Below are positions 45,201-56,600 of a stretch of 64,000 nt of DNA, in pieces; positions within the stretch are counted from its first letter, which is position 1; every line of letters begins with the position of its first letter. This DNA is from Meiothermus hypogaeus. Lineage in GTDB: Bacteria > Deinococcota > Deinococci > Deinococcales > Thermaceae. The notes beneath the pieces are model-generated. The model did no database searches. It was not told the origin of the DNA and worked only from the letters and a program-made list of their open reading frames with translations. Made by a program: the position numbers and the translations under genes. The stretch is from NCBI RefSeq assembly GCF_003574035.1, contig NZ_QWKY01000001.1, positions 62,001 through 126,000 of the forward strand, read 5' to 3'.

Positions 45201-47632
45201 CCCAGCACGTAGTTTGTCCGCAACGGCCCAGGCAACACCCAGAACAGCCGGTCGCCCGAGACGAGCGGGTCCGCCAGGGGGTCGGCGTTCTCGCGGGTGG
45301 GGTTGGCCAGCACGGACTGCTCCACATCGCCCCCAGGCGCACCCCGCAACAAGCGGCTGCTGCCCAGCACGTAGCGTGCGCCCTGGGGTAGCCGGTCTGA
45401 GAGGATTACCACACCCGCAGCCGGGGCTGAGGCCAGCCGGGCCGCCAGGGTCACTTCCGACTCGCGCTCCCGCACCAGCTCGCGCACCACCGGCGGCGGA
45501 GGCGCGGGCGGCTGGGCCACGCTCAAGCGGGCCTGGGCCCGGTTGTTAGCAGGGTCGGGGTCGGTCTCGCGCAGGCGCACCTCGGCGCTGTTGACCAGGG
45601 TTCCGGCCTGGGTGGCGGTGGCCTGCACGGTGAAGGTGCGGCGGGCCCCACTAGGCAGGCTGCCCACCGTCCAGGTCAGGGTATTGTCCTGCTGGGTGGC
45701 ACCCTCGGCGGTGATGCTGGCCAGGCCTGCGGGCAGGGTATCGGTCAGGACGACATTGCTGGCCGTATCGGGGCCGTTGTTGACCAGGGTCAGGGTGTAG
45801 GTCACCCGGTCGCCTGCGTTGGCCTGCGCGGGGCTCACGGTCTTGCTGATGGACAGATCGGCCCTGGGCTCCGGCGGCGGAGGGGGAGGTGGGGGTGGAG
45901 GCGGTGGCGACACTTCCAGGGAGACCTGGGCCTGGTTGTTGGCGGGGTCACGGTCACGCTCGCTCGAGCGAACGCTGGCCTGGTTGGTGCGCTGACCCGC
46001 TACCTGGCCCCGCACCACCACGCTAAAGCTCTTGCTTTCCCCGTTCGCCAGGCTGCCCAGGTTCCAGGTCAGGGTGTTGCCTTCCCGCACCGGCGCAGGC
46101 GTGGCCGAAACGAACTCGAGCCCCACCGGCAGCCGATCCGTGAGCACCACTCCGGTGGCTCCATCGGGGCCGTTGTTGCGGACGGTCAGGGTGTAGGTGG
46201 CGTTTTGCCCGAGCTCGAGGCGGGCGGGTTGCACCGTCTTGGTAAGGGCCAGCTCCACTTCCGGCTGGCGCGGAGGCGGAGGCGGGGGCACCACTTCCAG
46301 GCGGGCCTGGGCACGGTTGTTCTCAGGGGCGGTATCTTCCTCGGCACCCCGTACTTCGGCGGTATTGACCCAGGTGCCCAGGCTCTCTGCGATGGCTTCT
46401 ACTTGCACCGTTCGGCGCTCCCCAGGCCCCAGACGGCCCAGGTTCCAGATCAGGGTACTGCCCTCCTGGCGGGCCCCTTCGCTGCGAGCCTCCCCCAGTC
46501 CACTGGGGAGGGCATCGGCCAGGGTCACGCTGGTGGCGGCATCGGGGCCGTTGTTGATCACCGTCAGGGTATACCTGACAGCGTCCCCAGGGTTGGCACG
46601 GGGTACGTTCACGCTCTTGCTTACTGCCAGGTCTATCGTGGGGGCCGGCGGCGGTGGGGGTGGCGGCTCGACGCGAGGCAGGACCGGGCCGGGTTCAGCC
46701 GGCACGCGGGCATAGTACGGTTGGTTGTCCAGGCGCAGGCGAAACTTGACCGAGTTGGAGAACTGTCTTGTGGTGGGCAGAATCCGCACCAGGATAGCCC
46801 ACTCGCCCCGCAGCTCGGGGGTCACACGGAACTCGTTGCGGGCCCACTGCACATCACCCGAACTGGTGAGCTCGCGGCGCTGCCCGTTGGGAAAGCGCAC
46901 GAAGATGCGCATCTCCTGGGGGCCGTCGGCGTCGAAGTTTTCGATACGGAATACCTTGCCGACCGCCGCTTGCCCCAGGGTCAGGCGGGCCGCAACCTGG
47001 TCGCGGCCAAACTGCCCCCGCGTTACCACGGTAAACTGGCTGGCCTCCACTGCAATGCCGGGGCTCAAGCGGAAGCCAAAGGCGTTCTTGCCGTTGCCGA
47101 AGGTGCGCACAGGCAGAGCGTAGTAGCCCTGCCCCAGGGTGCCCTCGAAGAGGGTATCGTAGCGGTGGGTTTCGGCGTTGCCGTAGCTCCGCTCCGCCAG
47201 CAATGCAGACGTGCCCCGGCCCAGCAGCTTGAAGTCAGACCGCATTTTGACGTTGGGGGCATAGATTTCGTCGCCGTAGTAGTTCTGCACGTCGCGCTTG
47301 TTGCGGTAATCGTTCAAGTTGATGTCGGGGCTAAAGAGCTCCACCCGCAAGGGCTGGCCCGCAGCCCGTTCGAAGACGGCCAGGCGGTAGTCGTCCTGGC
47401 CTCCGGCCCGCTGGTCCCAGCCCACCTCGCTGCCCACGCTCGAGAGCGGCAGGTTGATGCTCGACTGCGGCAGCGCAACGGGCTGGGCTGCCACCCAGGG
47501 GAGCAGGGTCATCAGCGCAATCAGTACCAGTTTGATGTGGCTTTGCATGGCATTCACTAAAGCTAGATTCCCATCGGGAGGGACTTCTGCCCGTAAACCT
47601 GTATGAATGGAGAAGAATACTGGCCTTTTCAT
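42299..47632 (-). CDS. Giant DUF11-repeat protein with C-terminal beta-barrel-like region
   Basis: 1777 aa. The hydrophobic signal segment is at residues 34-47 (IKLVLIALMTLLPWV), after a 28-residue polar extension. Then a globular beta domain (about 50-310), a Pro-rich linker (near 327), and three DUF11 repeats (about 335, 455 and 590) split by polyproline linkers near 453, 581 and 711 (up to ten prolines in a row). A fourth degenerate unit follows. From about 1010 to the C-terminus is a long run of alternating, Gly-rich amphipathic strands that reads like an outer-membrane barrel (LYLRLDWLFDETLF at the end). The start ATGA overlaps the stop of the gene upstream and has GGAGGAGG seven bases away, so the pair is translationally coupled. 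Confidence 0.8.
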   Translation of the reverse strand: MKRPVFFSIHTGLRAEVPPDGNLALVNAMQSHIKLVLIALMTLLPWVAAQPVALPQSSINLPLSSVGSEVGWDQRAGGQDDYRLAVFERAAGQPLRVELFSPDINLNDYRNKRDVQNYYGDEIYAPNVKMRSDFKLLGRGTSALLAERSYGNAETHRYDTLFEGTLGQGYYALPVRTFGNGKNAFGFRLSPGIAVEASQFTVVTRGQFGRDQVAARLTLGQAAVGKVFRIENFDADGPQEMRIFVRFPNGQRRELTSSGDVQWARNEFRVTPELRGEWAILVRILPTTRQFSNSVKFRLRLDNQPYYARVPAEPGPVLPRVEPPPPPPPAPTIDLAVSKSVNVPRANPGDAVRYTLTVINNGPDAATSVTLADALPSGLGEARSEGARQEGSTLIWNLGRLGPGERRTVQVEAIAESLGTWVNTAEVRGAEEDTAPENNRAQARLEVVPPPPPPRQPEVELALTKTVQPARLELGQNATYTLTVRNNGPDGATGVVLTDRLPVGLEFVSATPAPVREGNTLTWNLGSLANGESKSFSVVVRGQVAGQRTNQASVRSSERDRDPANNQAQVSLEVSPPPPPPPPPPPPEPRADLSISKTVSPAQANAGDRVTYTLTLVNNGPDTASNVVLTDTLPAGLASITAEGATQQDNTLTWTVGSLPSGARRTFTVQATATQAGTLVNSAEVRLRETDPDPANNRAQARLSVAQPPAPPPPVVRELVRERESEVTLAARLASAPAAGVVILSDRLPQGARYVLGSSRLLRGAPGGDVEQSVLANPTRENADPLADPLVSGDRLFWVLPGPLRTNYVLGYRVSHTGALEFPQDRLGVILQTPETRSAGKPRTPQGQPFLGSLGDVRVVVGEPGLLQALTQAQPIQRSDLADFSLVQGGGAPATVQIYPSRPLTTDRADQPELIILLRDAQDNPANVGYVTVNVRPEPEEPDAEPGVPGYQVRVVNGEARLALSNLGTRLQGGSPDAVEVEVMAGEVRRQARFPVEAALPRPLIVSGALGVQANLNGNGFSLETSLRAFGRGTALGEGLFTGALNTGSNFSVENGFLFKDVNLLPPANPYQRFPLLGDSSQIGTDVNSADSVFLRFEVGKSYLQYGQLSTDFQGLLTGYNVGYNGLKGVLRQGDFSLNAFAALVPNANRREVIPGDGTSFYRLGLLPSERPVVPSSEQVVRVVRNRTNPNLVLSRTILLRNADYDIDYSAGILQLRAPLQPTDLNGNSQSLEVAYAVTTPSGIVRELRGGVQAGLETESFGIRATLLSLDSSVSSLAGLGLRLGGEGARLEAELAAPLNSLGQVAGALKFGLKNANFDLEGRYQDVPLGFQDPRGTPNAARDLTLGGAARFGLLGLSGRYSLNQDYTAGTTTQQLSGEARVGGENLALLLGAGASFGLDPQSINNFQTVTAFLSLGAEARAGRFGISLRQLVGLGNTPGATDLSLDYALTQNFGLRLQNRLTYAATGLRLTGALGVRGSFANDELLRTLLGNTPEAPDPEARVLGSTNISATYEMSNLDGEAGRTRLGLDTTFPLTKELQLGVGTNVTIADNAQGGASAGLGLRYNGENLQASARAEFSGQASTPGIKQVYEFGLIYKPSSDLILSPQAAYVREASGTDGSRFSLAGAYRGDRLSLLTQNVLKGGFYRDAEGILFEGEVRGGYQADERWFLRLGTAYRLSDTSIFTGQVGGGLTYFLTDTFGLGASASYLFQPATRSGQLSLGVEASLRVATGLTFSVGANLLGTETSLGGFQSLSGLYLRLDWLFDETLFGAPAR

Positions 47633-50600
47633 CAGCGTACCTCCTCCCAGAGCAGGTCGGGGTCGGTAATCAGGCGGTCTATGGGAATGTTGCCGCTCAG
47701 GGTGTAGGTCAGGGTGTAGGTTCCAGGTTGCACGTTGCCCAAGCGAATTTCACTGCCCTGGACGCTGGGTTGCAGGTTTGGCGCGGTGATGGCTCCACGG
47801 CTGCCACCGGCGGGAAGCGGATCGGAAATACGCACGTTGTTGACGGCCTTGTTCAGGGTCAGGGTCAGGGTGACGGTGTAGGTGTTGCTCGAGACCTGCG
47901 TAAGGGTCTTCTCCAGGCGCTGCCCATTCACCGTCAGGCGGGTCGAGCGGGTGACGGCAGTCTGGCTGCTGGGGTTCTCGAAGAGGAAGTCCTCGGTGTA
48001 GAGCCCACCACCCTCCACCCGCACCTGGCGGGTGCCACGCAGGCCCCGGTCATCCGGTACGGCCTTGGGCACGTACGGCACGGTCAGGCGGTCTACCCGC
48101 AGGGTGTTCAGGCCCGACAGCACTTCGGTCAGGCTATAGCGGCCCTGCTCGTCGGTAACGGCGTAGCGCCCATCGGAGAGGTAGACCCGCACCCCTTGCA
48201 AGGGTTCATCCACCCCGGCGGTGTAGTTGTTGTCGTTGTTCTTGTCGAAGTAAACCCGGCCCAGAATGGTGCCCTTGTCGCTGAAGACGCCGGCCTCGAT
48301 TCGCACGGTGGCTGTGGCCACGTTGGAGTTGACCCGCACCGGGTTGAGCGAGCTACCAACTAGGGCGCTGGCCTCGGCAGCGTTGACCAGCTGGCCGCTG
48401 GTTGGGGCGGCTGCCGTCACGGTAGTGGCAAAGCGCAGGCTGGCCGACTGGCCGGGCGCCAGCTCGCCCACTACCCAGACCAGCCGCTGGCGGCCTCCTT
48501 CGTTGGTGATCTGTGGGTCGGGGAAAGCTGCGCCGTTGAGGCTCGAGCTGCCCGGGCGGTACTCCAGCCCCACCGGCAAGAGGTCGCTCAGGGTGACCTG
48601 TCGCATAGAAGCGCCCGAACCCTGGTTGGTGGCCTTGAGGATGTACTCGAGGCTTCCCCCAATACGGGCCACCCCCTGCACGGCAGTTTTCTCCAGCACC
48701 AGGTTGGGGCCCCGCACCTCTACCCGGATGGTGGCGGGGTTGGACTCCTGTCCAGCGTTGTCGCGAATGGTATAGGGCACCTCCACCGTGCCGGTGAAGC
48801 CCTCGACTGGGGTAAAGGTCACACTGCCGTCGGGGTTTCGCACAAAGGTACCCTTGCCCGGCACGATTACCTGGTTCTGGACGCCGGGGGTGGCCGGGTC
48901 GAGGTCGAGGGTGCTGGGATCCAGGGTTGCACCCGCGCCGGGGGTATCGTTGGCAATGGGGTTCAGCGTGACCGGCGTGTTGTAGGGCGTGGTAGCGCTG
49001 TCGTCACGGGCCACCGGTACGGCAGGGGCCCGCACCGTAATAGCAATGTTGGCGGTGTTGGTGGTGCTGCCGCTGGTGTCCTGAACCGTGTAGGGAATGG
49101 TCACGGTGCCGGTGAAGCCCGGCGCGGGCGTAAAGGTCACGCTGCCATCGGGGTTGCGGCTGAAGGTGCCTTTACCCGACACGGTGAAGCTCTCCTGCAC
49201 CCCTGGGGTCAGGGGGTCGAGGTCGAGGGTACTGGGGTCGAGGGTTGCGCCGTCGCTGGGGGTGTCGTTGTTGAGCGGGTTCAGCGTGACCGGGGTATTG
49301 AAGGGGGTGTTGGCGCTGTCGTTGCTGGCCGCCGGGAGCGGGTTGACCGTCACCACCAGGCGGGCGCTGTTGGAGGTCTGGCCGGATTGGTCCTGAATGG
49401 TATAGGGCGCCTGTACCGTGCCGGTGAAGCCCGGCGCCGGGGTGAATAGCACATTGCCATCGGGTTGAAGTTCGAAAACCCCTTGTCCAGGCACTTCAAA
49501 GCGGGTCTGCTGCCCTGGGGTGCTGGGGTCCAGGTCAATGGTGCGGGGGTCGAGCACGGTGCCCAGGCCAGGGGTGTCGTTGGCCGCCGGGGTCAGGGTG
49601 ACCGGGGTGTCCCGCTTGGTGCTGGCCAGGTCGTTGTTGGCGATGGGCGCGGTGGGCGGGTCTACCGTAACGGTCAGGCTGGCCGGGCTCGAGGTCTGGC
49701 CGAAGTTGTCCCGAATGGTGTAGGGAATGCTAACCGTGCCGGTGAAACCCTCTTCTGGGATAAACTGTACCGACTCATTGCTCAGGTTGGTGGCCGGTAG
49801 GAGCACGAAGCGGCCCTTGCCCGGCACCACCCGTTCAGTTTGTTGGCCCGGCGTGCTGGGGTCAAGGTCAACGGTGCTGGGTACCAACTGCCCGCCCGCG
49901 CCCGGTGTGTCGTTGGTGCTGGGGTACAGCGTAACCGGGGTTCGGAAGGGGGTGCGGGCCTGATCGTCGGCAGCGGTGGGGGGCGGTGGGGTAACGGTGA
50001 TGATCAGGTTGGCCGGATTGGTACGTACCCCTGCGCTGTCCTGCACGGTGTAGGGCGTGGTAGCGGTACCCACAAAGCCCGGCTCGGGGGTGAAGCGCAC
50101 GCTGCCATCGGGCTGTAGCGCGAACGTACCCTGCCCCGGCACGGTGCGGGTGGTCTGCTGGCCGGGGGTATCGGGGTCGAGGTCAATGGTGCTGGGCACG
50201 ATGGTCTGGCCGGGGTTGGTTACGTCGTTGGCCGCAACCGGCACGTTGACCGGGGTATTCACCGGGGTCTGGGCGCGGTCGTCAACTGCCGCCGGCAGTT
50301 CGCTTACGGTGACGGTCAGGTTGGCCCGGTTGGAGGTCTGGGGCGCGGTATTGGGGTCGTTGTCCTGGTCGTTGATGGTGTAGGGGATGGTCACCACGCC
50401 GACAAAGCCCGGCTCCGGAGTGAAGATCACCGTACCGTCGGGGCGGGCCTCAAAGGTGCCACGTCCCGGTACGTTAAGGGAGGTCTGCTGGCCTGGCGTG
50501 CTGGGGTCAAGGTCAATGGAGCCAGGGTCAATCACGTTGGGCAGATTGGCCGTATCGTTGGCGGCAGCGTTTAGCGTGACCGGCGTGCCCCTGGGGGTGG

Positions 50601-53600
50601 AGGCCTGGTCGTCCACTGCCATCGGCGGAGCTGGGCGCGGGCGAATCGTGACGGCGATATTGGCAGGGTTGGAGGTCTGGCCCAGGTTGTCCCGGATGGT
50701 GTAGGGCACCACCGCTGTACCTTCAAAGCCCGGCACCGGGTCGAAGCGCACCGTGCCGTCAGGCTGCAGCGTGAAGGTGCCCTTGCCGGGGATGGTGCGG
50801 GTGGTCTCTTGCCCGGGGGTACTGGGGTCAAGGTCAATTGAGCCAGGCACCAGGGTGGTGCCGGGGCTGGCAGTGTCGTTCAACAGGGCCGGTACCACCA
50901 CCGGCTGGTTGAAGTCGCCTGCTTTGGCGTCGTCGCGCGCTACGGGTGCGGGCGGCGGGGTGACATTTACGGTCAGGGTGCTGGGCGCCGAGGTCTGCCC
51001 CAGATTGTCCTGAATGGTATAGGGAATCTGCACCGTTCCAGCAAAGCCGGGGTCGGGGGTAAAGGTGACCTGGCCGGTGGTGGGGTTCAGATCGAAACGG
51101 CCCTGGCCCGGTACGGTACGGGTGGTCTGCTGGCCTGGCGTGCTGGGGTCAAGGTCAATCGAGCCGGGTACCAGCGTAGTGCCGGGGCCGGCGGTGTCGT
51201 TGGCGGGTGGGTTTAGGGTAACTGGCGTCCCGAAGGGAGTGGTGGCTGTGTCTGGGGTGGCTACCGGAACGGCGGGAGGCCCCACTGTCACGCGAATGCT
51301 GGCCGGGTTGGAAACCGCGCCGGTGTTATCGGTAATGGTGTACTGCACAGGGGTGGTGATACCGCTAAAGGTGGGAGCCGGGGTGAAACTGACCGTGCCA
51401 TCGGGCTGGATGGTGTAGGTGCCCTCGCCCGGTACCGTGAGGGTCTTGCCATCCGGCGAGCGGGTGCTGCCAGCAGGCTGCCCGGAGGCCGGGAAGACCA
51501 CCGAACCAGGCACCAGGCTGCGCCCCGAGGCTACCAGGTCGTTGGTTTTGGGATCGAGGGTGACCGGGGTGTTGAAGGGGGTGGTGGCTGTGTCGTCCAG
51601 CGCCGCCGGGCTGCTTACATCAATGCTAATGGTAGCCGGATTGGAGGTCTGGCCGGTGCTGTCCTGGAAAGTATAGGTGACCGGAGTTGCCGGCCCGACG
51701 AAGGTGAGCAGAGGGGTAAAGGTTACGGTGCCATCGGGGTTGATGGTGTAGGTGCCTTCGCCCGGTACAGTAAGGGTCTTGCCATCCGGCGAGCGGGTGC
51801 TGCCAGCAGGCTGCCCGGATGCCGGGAAGACCACTGAAGCCGGCACGATGCTGGCGCCCCGGTTGGGTGTGGTGTCGTTGATTTTGGGATCTATAGTGAC
51901 CGGGGTGTTGGGTAAGGTGCTCGAGTCGTCGTTGACGGCTACCGGCGGTTGCGGCGGCTGAACTGTGACTGAAAGGTTGGCCTGATTCGAAAGATTGCCG
52001 GTGTTGTCGCGCAGGGTATAGGGGATGGTGGCCGTACCGCTGAAGGTGGGCTCCGGGGTAAAGGTCACGTTGCCGCTACTGTCCACCGTAAAGGTGCCCT
52101 GGCCGGGTATGGCTCGAGTTTTCTGATCGCCCGGTGTGCTGGGGTCAAGATCCAGGGTGCTGGGGTCAACAAACCCATCGGGGTCGGTGTCGTTGCCCAC
52201 CGCACTGAAGGTAACGGGCGTGTTGAAGGGGGTGGTAGCGCTGTCGTTCGCAGCCACCGGCGGGTTGTTGAAGCCAAAGTTGCGGTTGTTGCTGACCGTA
52301 CCGGGGGCGATAGTTACCCCGGTAATCTGCGCACTGGCGGGGGCTACGGGTTGGAGGGTGCCCAGGGCCGGATTACCTGCCCCAGTCGGTACACGAAGGG
52401 TGTAGGTGCCCGGCGGGACCGCATTGAAGCTGTAGTTCCCGCTGGCATCGGTGGTGGTGGAGGCCACCACGTTGCCGCTGCCGTCTACCAGTTCAACGGT
52501 GATACCGGCCCCCAGGCGACTATCGGCGGGGGTGCCGTCGAAGCTCTTGTTGCCATTCAGGTCGTTGTAGAGCGTGCCGGAGATGCTGCCCAGGTTGGTC
52601 ACCAGGCTGACCGGGGTAGCGCTGGGGGTGTCCCCGTTCGGCGTACCAGGGAGGGCACCGGGGCTGGCGGGGTGGGTGGTGTTGCTGCTGGTATCCGCGG
52701 CGGTAGCGCCTGGCGGTGGGGTGGGGGTGCCGCCCGGGAAGCTATGACCGGGGTTGGGGCCCGATGGGGTGCTCGAGCCGTACACCGAGTTGTTCTGCGG
52801 CGTGCTGGGTACCGAGGCCGCGTCGGGGTACTGTACCTGCACGGTAAAGCTCAGGGTACAGTTTTGACCGCCCTGGAAGGTATCGCTGCCGGTCAAAAGC
52901 CGGGTATCGGTGGTGCCGTTGAAGGCCGGGTTGATGGTGCAGGGCGCAGCCCCTGTGGTCTTGGTCGGCCCGGAAACAACGGTAATGGTAGGTGCATTGT
53001 CGGCATAGGTCTGGGCTAGGTTCTCGGTCAGTTGCACGTTGGGCAGCGGCAGCGTACCGGTATTCCCGGCTACCACCGTGTAGGGCACGGTAAAGGTGCG
53101 GGCATCCACCTGGGTGGGCGGGCCTGCCGACTTAAGCACATCCAGCCCGGTGCGGCTGAAACCGAAGTTCTGGTTGTTGCTGGCTGCGCCGGGGCTCACC
53201 GTCACGCTCAGGGCTCCACTGGCCGGTGCGCTGGGGGTAGCTCCGCCCAGATCGGGATCGCTGGCAACCACCCGCACGGTATAGCTGCCGGGGGTCACGC
53301 TGGTGAAGGTATAGTTGCCGCTGCTGTCGGACTGCGTGGTGGCAACCACGTTACCGCTGTTGTCTACCAGCTCCACCGACACGTTGGGCAGGCGCGGGTC
53401 GGTGCCAGAATCGAAACTCCCGTTGTTGTTCTGGTCAAGGTAGAGCGTACCCGAGATGCTGCCGGGGTTGGGGAAGGTCACCGGGGTATTGCCGGGGGTG
53501 TCGCCGCCCGGGCTGCTTGGCAAGCCAGACGGGCTGGCGGGGTGGGTGGTGTTGCTGCTGGTATCGGTGGCCAGGGAACCCGGAGGAGGCGTGGGCACCC

Positions 53601-56600
53601 CACCGGGGAAGGTGTGGCCGGTGTTGGGACCGCTGCCGGGCAGGCTCGTGGCGTAGACCTGGTTGTTCTGGGGGGCGCTGGGAATAGCCGCGGTGCTCGG
53701 GTAAACCAGCCGCACCCGGAAGCTGATGGTGCAGCTCTGGCCGGGGGCGAGGTCGTCGGTTCCGGCCAGCAGGCCAAAGACCGTAGTGCCGTTGAAGCCA
53801 GGGTTGGCGGTGCAGGTAGCCCCCGAAGAGGGCGTCACGGTAAGGGCCGGGGTACCCACCAGGCTGATGGCAGGGCTGCCCGCGCTAAAGGTGCGACTCA
53901 GGTTTTCCGAAACCTGAACGTTGGGCGCCGCCACATTTCCGGTATTGCCCACCACCACTGCGTAGGGCACCTCGTAGGTGGTGGGGTCAATCTGCACCGG
54001 CGTACCCGCCGACTTAATCACGTCGACTGCCACTTTCTGGAAGCCAAAGTTCTGGGTGGAGGGCGTGCCCGCAGTCACTGTGACAGGCGCCGAACCGGTT
54101 GCGGGCGCGCTAGGCGCGAGTCCAGGGGGCACCTGCGGGTCGCTCGAGACTACCCGCACACTGTAGCTGCCAGGGCTGACACTGGCAAAGGTATAGTTGC
54201 CATCGGCATCGGTCTGGGTGGTGGCAATTATGTTGCCACCGCTGTCCAGCAGTTGCACCTCGATGTTGGCTGGCAGGCGAGGGTCAGAGGTGGGGTCAAA
54301 GCTGCCGTTGTTGTTCAGGTCGTTGTAAAGCGTACCCTGGATGCTGCCGGGGTTGGGGGTCAGCGAGACCGGCGTAGCGCTGGGGCTGTCGCCGCCTGGG
54401 GTACTGGGCAAGCCTGCCGGGGTGGCCGGGTTCGTGGTGTTGGTACTGGCGTCGGTGGCAATGGCCCCAGTGGGTGGGGTGGGCACCCCGCCAGGGAAGG
54501 TATAGCCCGGGTTGGGCCCGGTAGTGCGGCTCGAGCCGTAGGCGGTATTGTTCTGCGGCACGCTGGGCACCGCACCTGCGCTGGCGTAGGCCACCCGTAC
54601 CGAGAAGCTAATTGTGCAGCTCTGGCCCGCATTCAGGGTGTTGGAGCCGCTCAGCAAGCGGGTATCGCTGGTACCGTTGAAGGCGTTGTTGAGGGTGCAG
54701 GTAGCACCCCCACCTGCCGTGGCGCTTAGGGAGCCAGCCACAATGGCGATGGACGAGCTACCGGGGAAGGTCTGGCTCAGGTTTTCCGTAACCTGCACGT
54801 TGGGCAGGGCCAACTGGCCGGTGTTGCCCACCACGATGGTGTAGGGCACCACGTAGGTGGTGGCATTGATCTGCTGGGCCGCGCCCGCCGACTTGATCAC
54901 GTCCAGGGCCGAACGGCGGAAGCCGAAGTTCCGGCCCGTTACTGCGCTGCCCGAAGGCACCGTGACCGAGAGGTTATTGGGGGTGGTAAGGCTCGAGCCC
55001 GGCGGCAGGTCGGGGTCGGTGGTGCTGACCCGCACCGTATAGGTGCCGGGGGCAATGCCCGTAAAGGTATAGTTGCCGGCGGCATCGGTGCTCTGGGTAG
55101 CGATCACCGTGCTTCCGCTCAGGAGCTCGACCAGCACATTGGCCAGGCGGGGCTCGCCGCTATCGAGGCTGCTGTTGCCATTGTTGTCGTTGTAGACCGT
55201 GCCAGAGATGCTGGGTGGGGGTGGCAAGACCTGGGCGGTGGTCGTCGAGCTGTTGTTGCCACCGGTTGGATCAATAACCCCCACCGGCGGGGCAATGCTG
55301 GCGGTGTTGGGCAGCGAACCCGCATTGGCAGCCGTGCCGGTCACGGTAAAGGTCAGGTAGCTTCCCGAGGTGGGGCTCGAGGCCGCGGTGTTCACAGGCA
55401 GCGCCCCGGTGGTCACGCTGATGTTGTTACCTGATCCGGAGGAAGCCCCGCAGAGCGCCGAACCGCTGGCCGTGCACGTCCAGGTCACGCCCGTCAGGGT
55501 GGCGGGCACGTTGTCGCTGAAGTTTGCGCTGGCCACAGATGTGGGGCCACGGTTCCAGACCTTGATGGAGTACGTGACGCTATCGCCTTGATTCACGCTG
55601 GCCGGCCCGGTTTTCTCTATGGCCAGGTCGGCCTCATCCTGAATGGTTAGGGTGGTGCTACCCACTGCCGTGGTGCACTTGGCGCTCTGGCCGTTGATGT
55701 TGGTGACCAGATCGGTTCCGGCCGGTGCACCTGGATTGCTAACCGCCGTGATGGCATAGGTTAGAGGTTCTCCCCCCTCCACCAGGCTATCGCCGGTGAT
55801 GGTAATGGGAATGCGAATGGCCCCGATCTGCGAACCGGTGCTGGCGTTGGGGTCATACTCCCCTGCCGGAATGCTCAGACTGATGTCACCGTTGGCATTG
55901 GCGCTGGCGCTACCCCGGTTGGGGGTGCCGATGCTGAAATCGGCGGTACTGGCCGCCCCGCTGCGGGTGAGGGTGATGGTGGCGGGGGCCGTGACCGTAC
56001 CGTTGACAATCACTTCCAGGAAAACCGTTCCCGCCGATTCCCCTACGCTGGTAAGGGTGGCGCCCGAGGCATTGACGAAGCGGTTCACATCGGCCAGGGG
56101 GCGCAGGGTAATGCGAATGTTGTCCAGGAAGTTGCCTTCGTTGGCCCGGCCACTGCCGATGACGCCCGCCGTACCCCCGGCCCCAATCCGGGCTTCAAAG
56201 CCGTACTGGTAGATCCCGCTGGGGCCGGTGTTGGTCAACACACCCGAGCGGTTATCCCAGGTATCAATGGAGGTCGCGGTGAAATCGGCCCCTGCGCTGA
56301 TCAGCGTGACGCCGTCAGCACCATAGATCGCTGCTCTGGCCGTCTCGATTCCGGCATCGAAGCGTGCCCGGTGGCTAAAGGTATAGGGGACCGACTCGCC
56401 CGCCACCAAGCATACGTTCTGGTAAAGCCGCCGTGGGTTCTCAGCATTGAGCTCGGCCCACTGCTGTCCATCGGCAGCGCTACCGCGCTGGGGGGTGCGA
56501 AAATACTCGACCGGGCGATAAGGCAGGGTGAAGGTGGGACAGTTGAAGCCCGTGCTGTTGTAAAGGTCATCGGTGGTGCGCCAGCCCCGTACCTTGTTGG

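Noticed and set aside
53032-54729. 565-aa open frame antisense to the giant fibril gene (and similar ones at 46205-47560 and 8230-9462)
   Set aside because: They mirror repetitive or GC-rich coding sequence, have low-complexity translations rich in Gly, Ala, Val and His, and lack ribosome binding sites.
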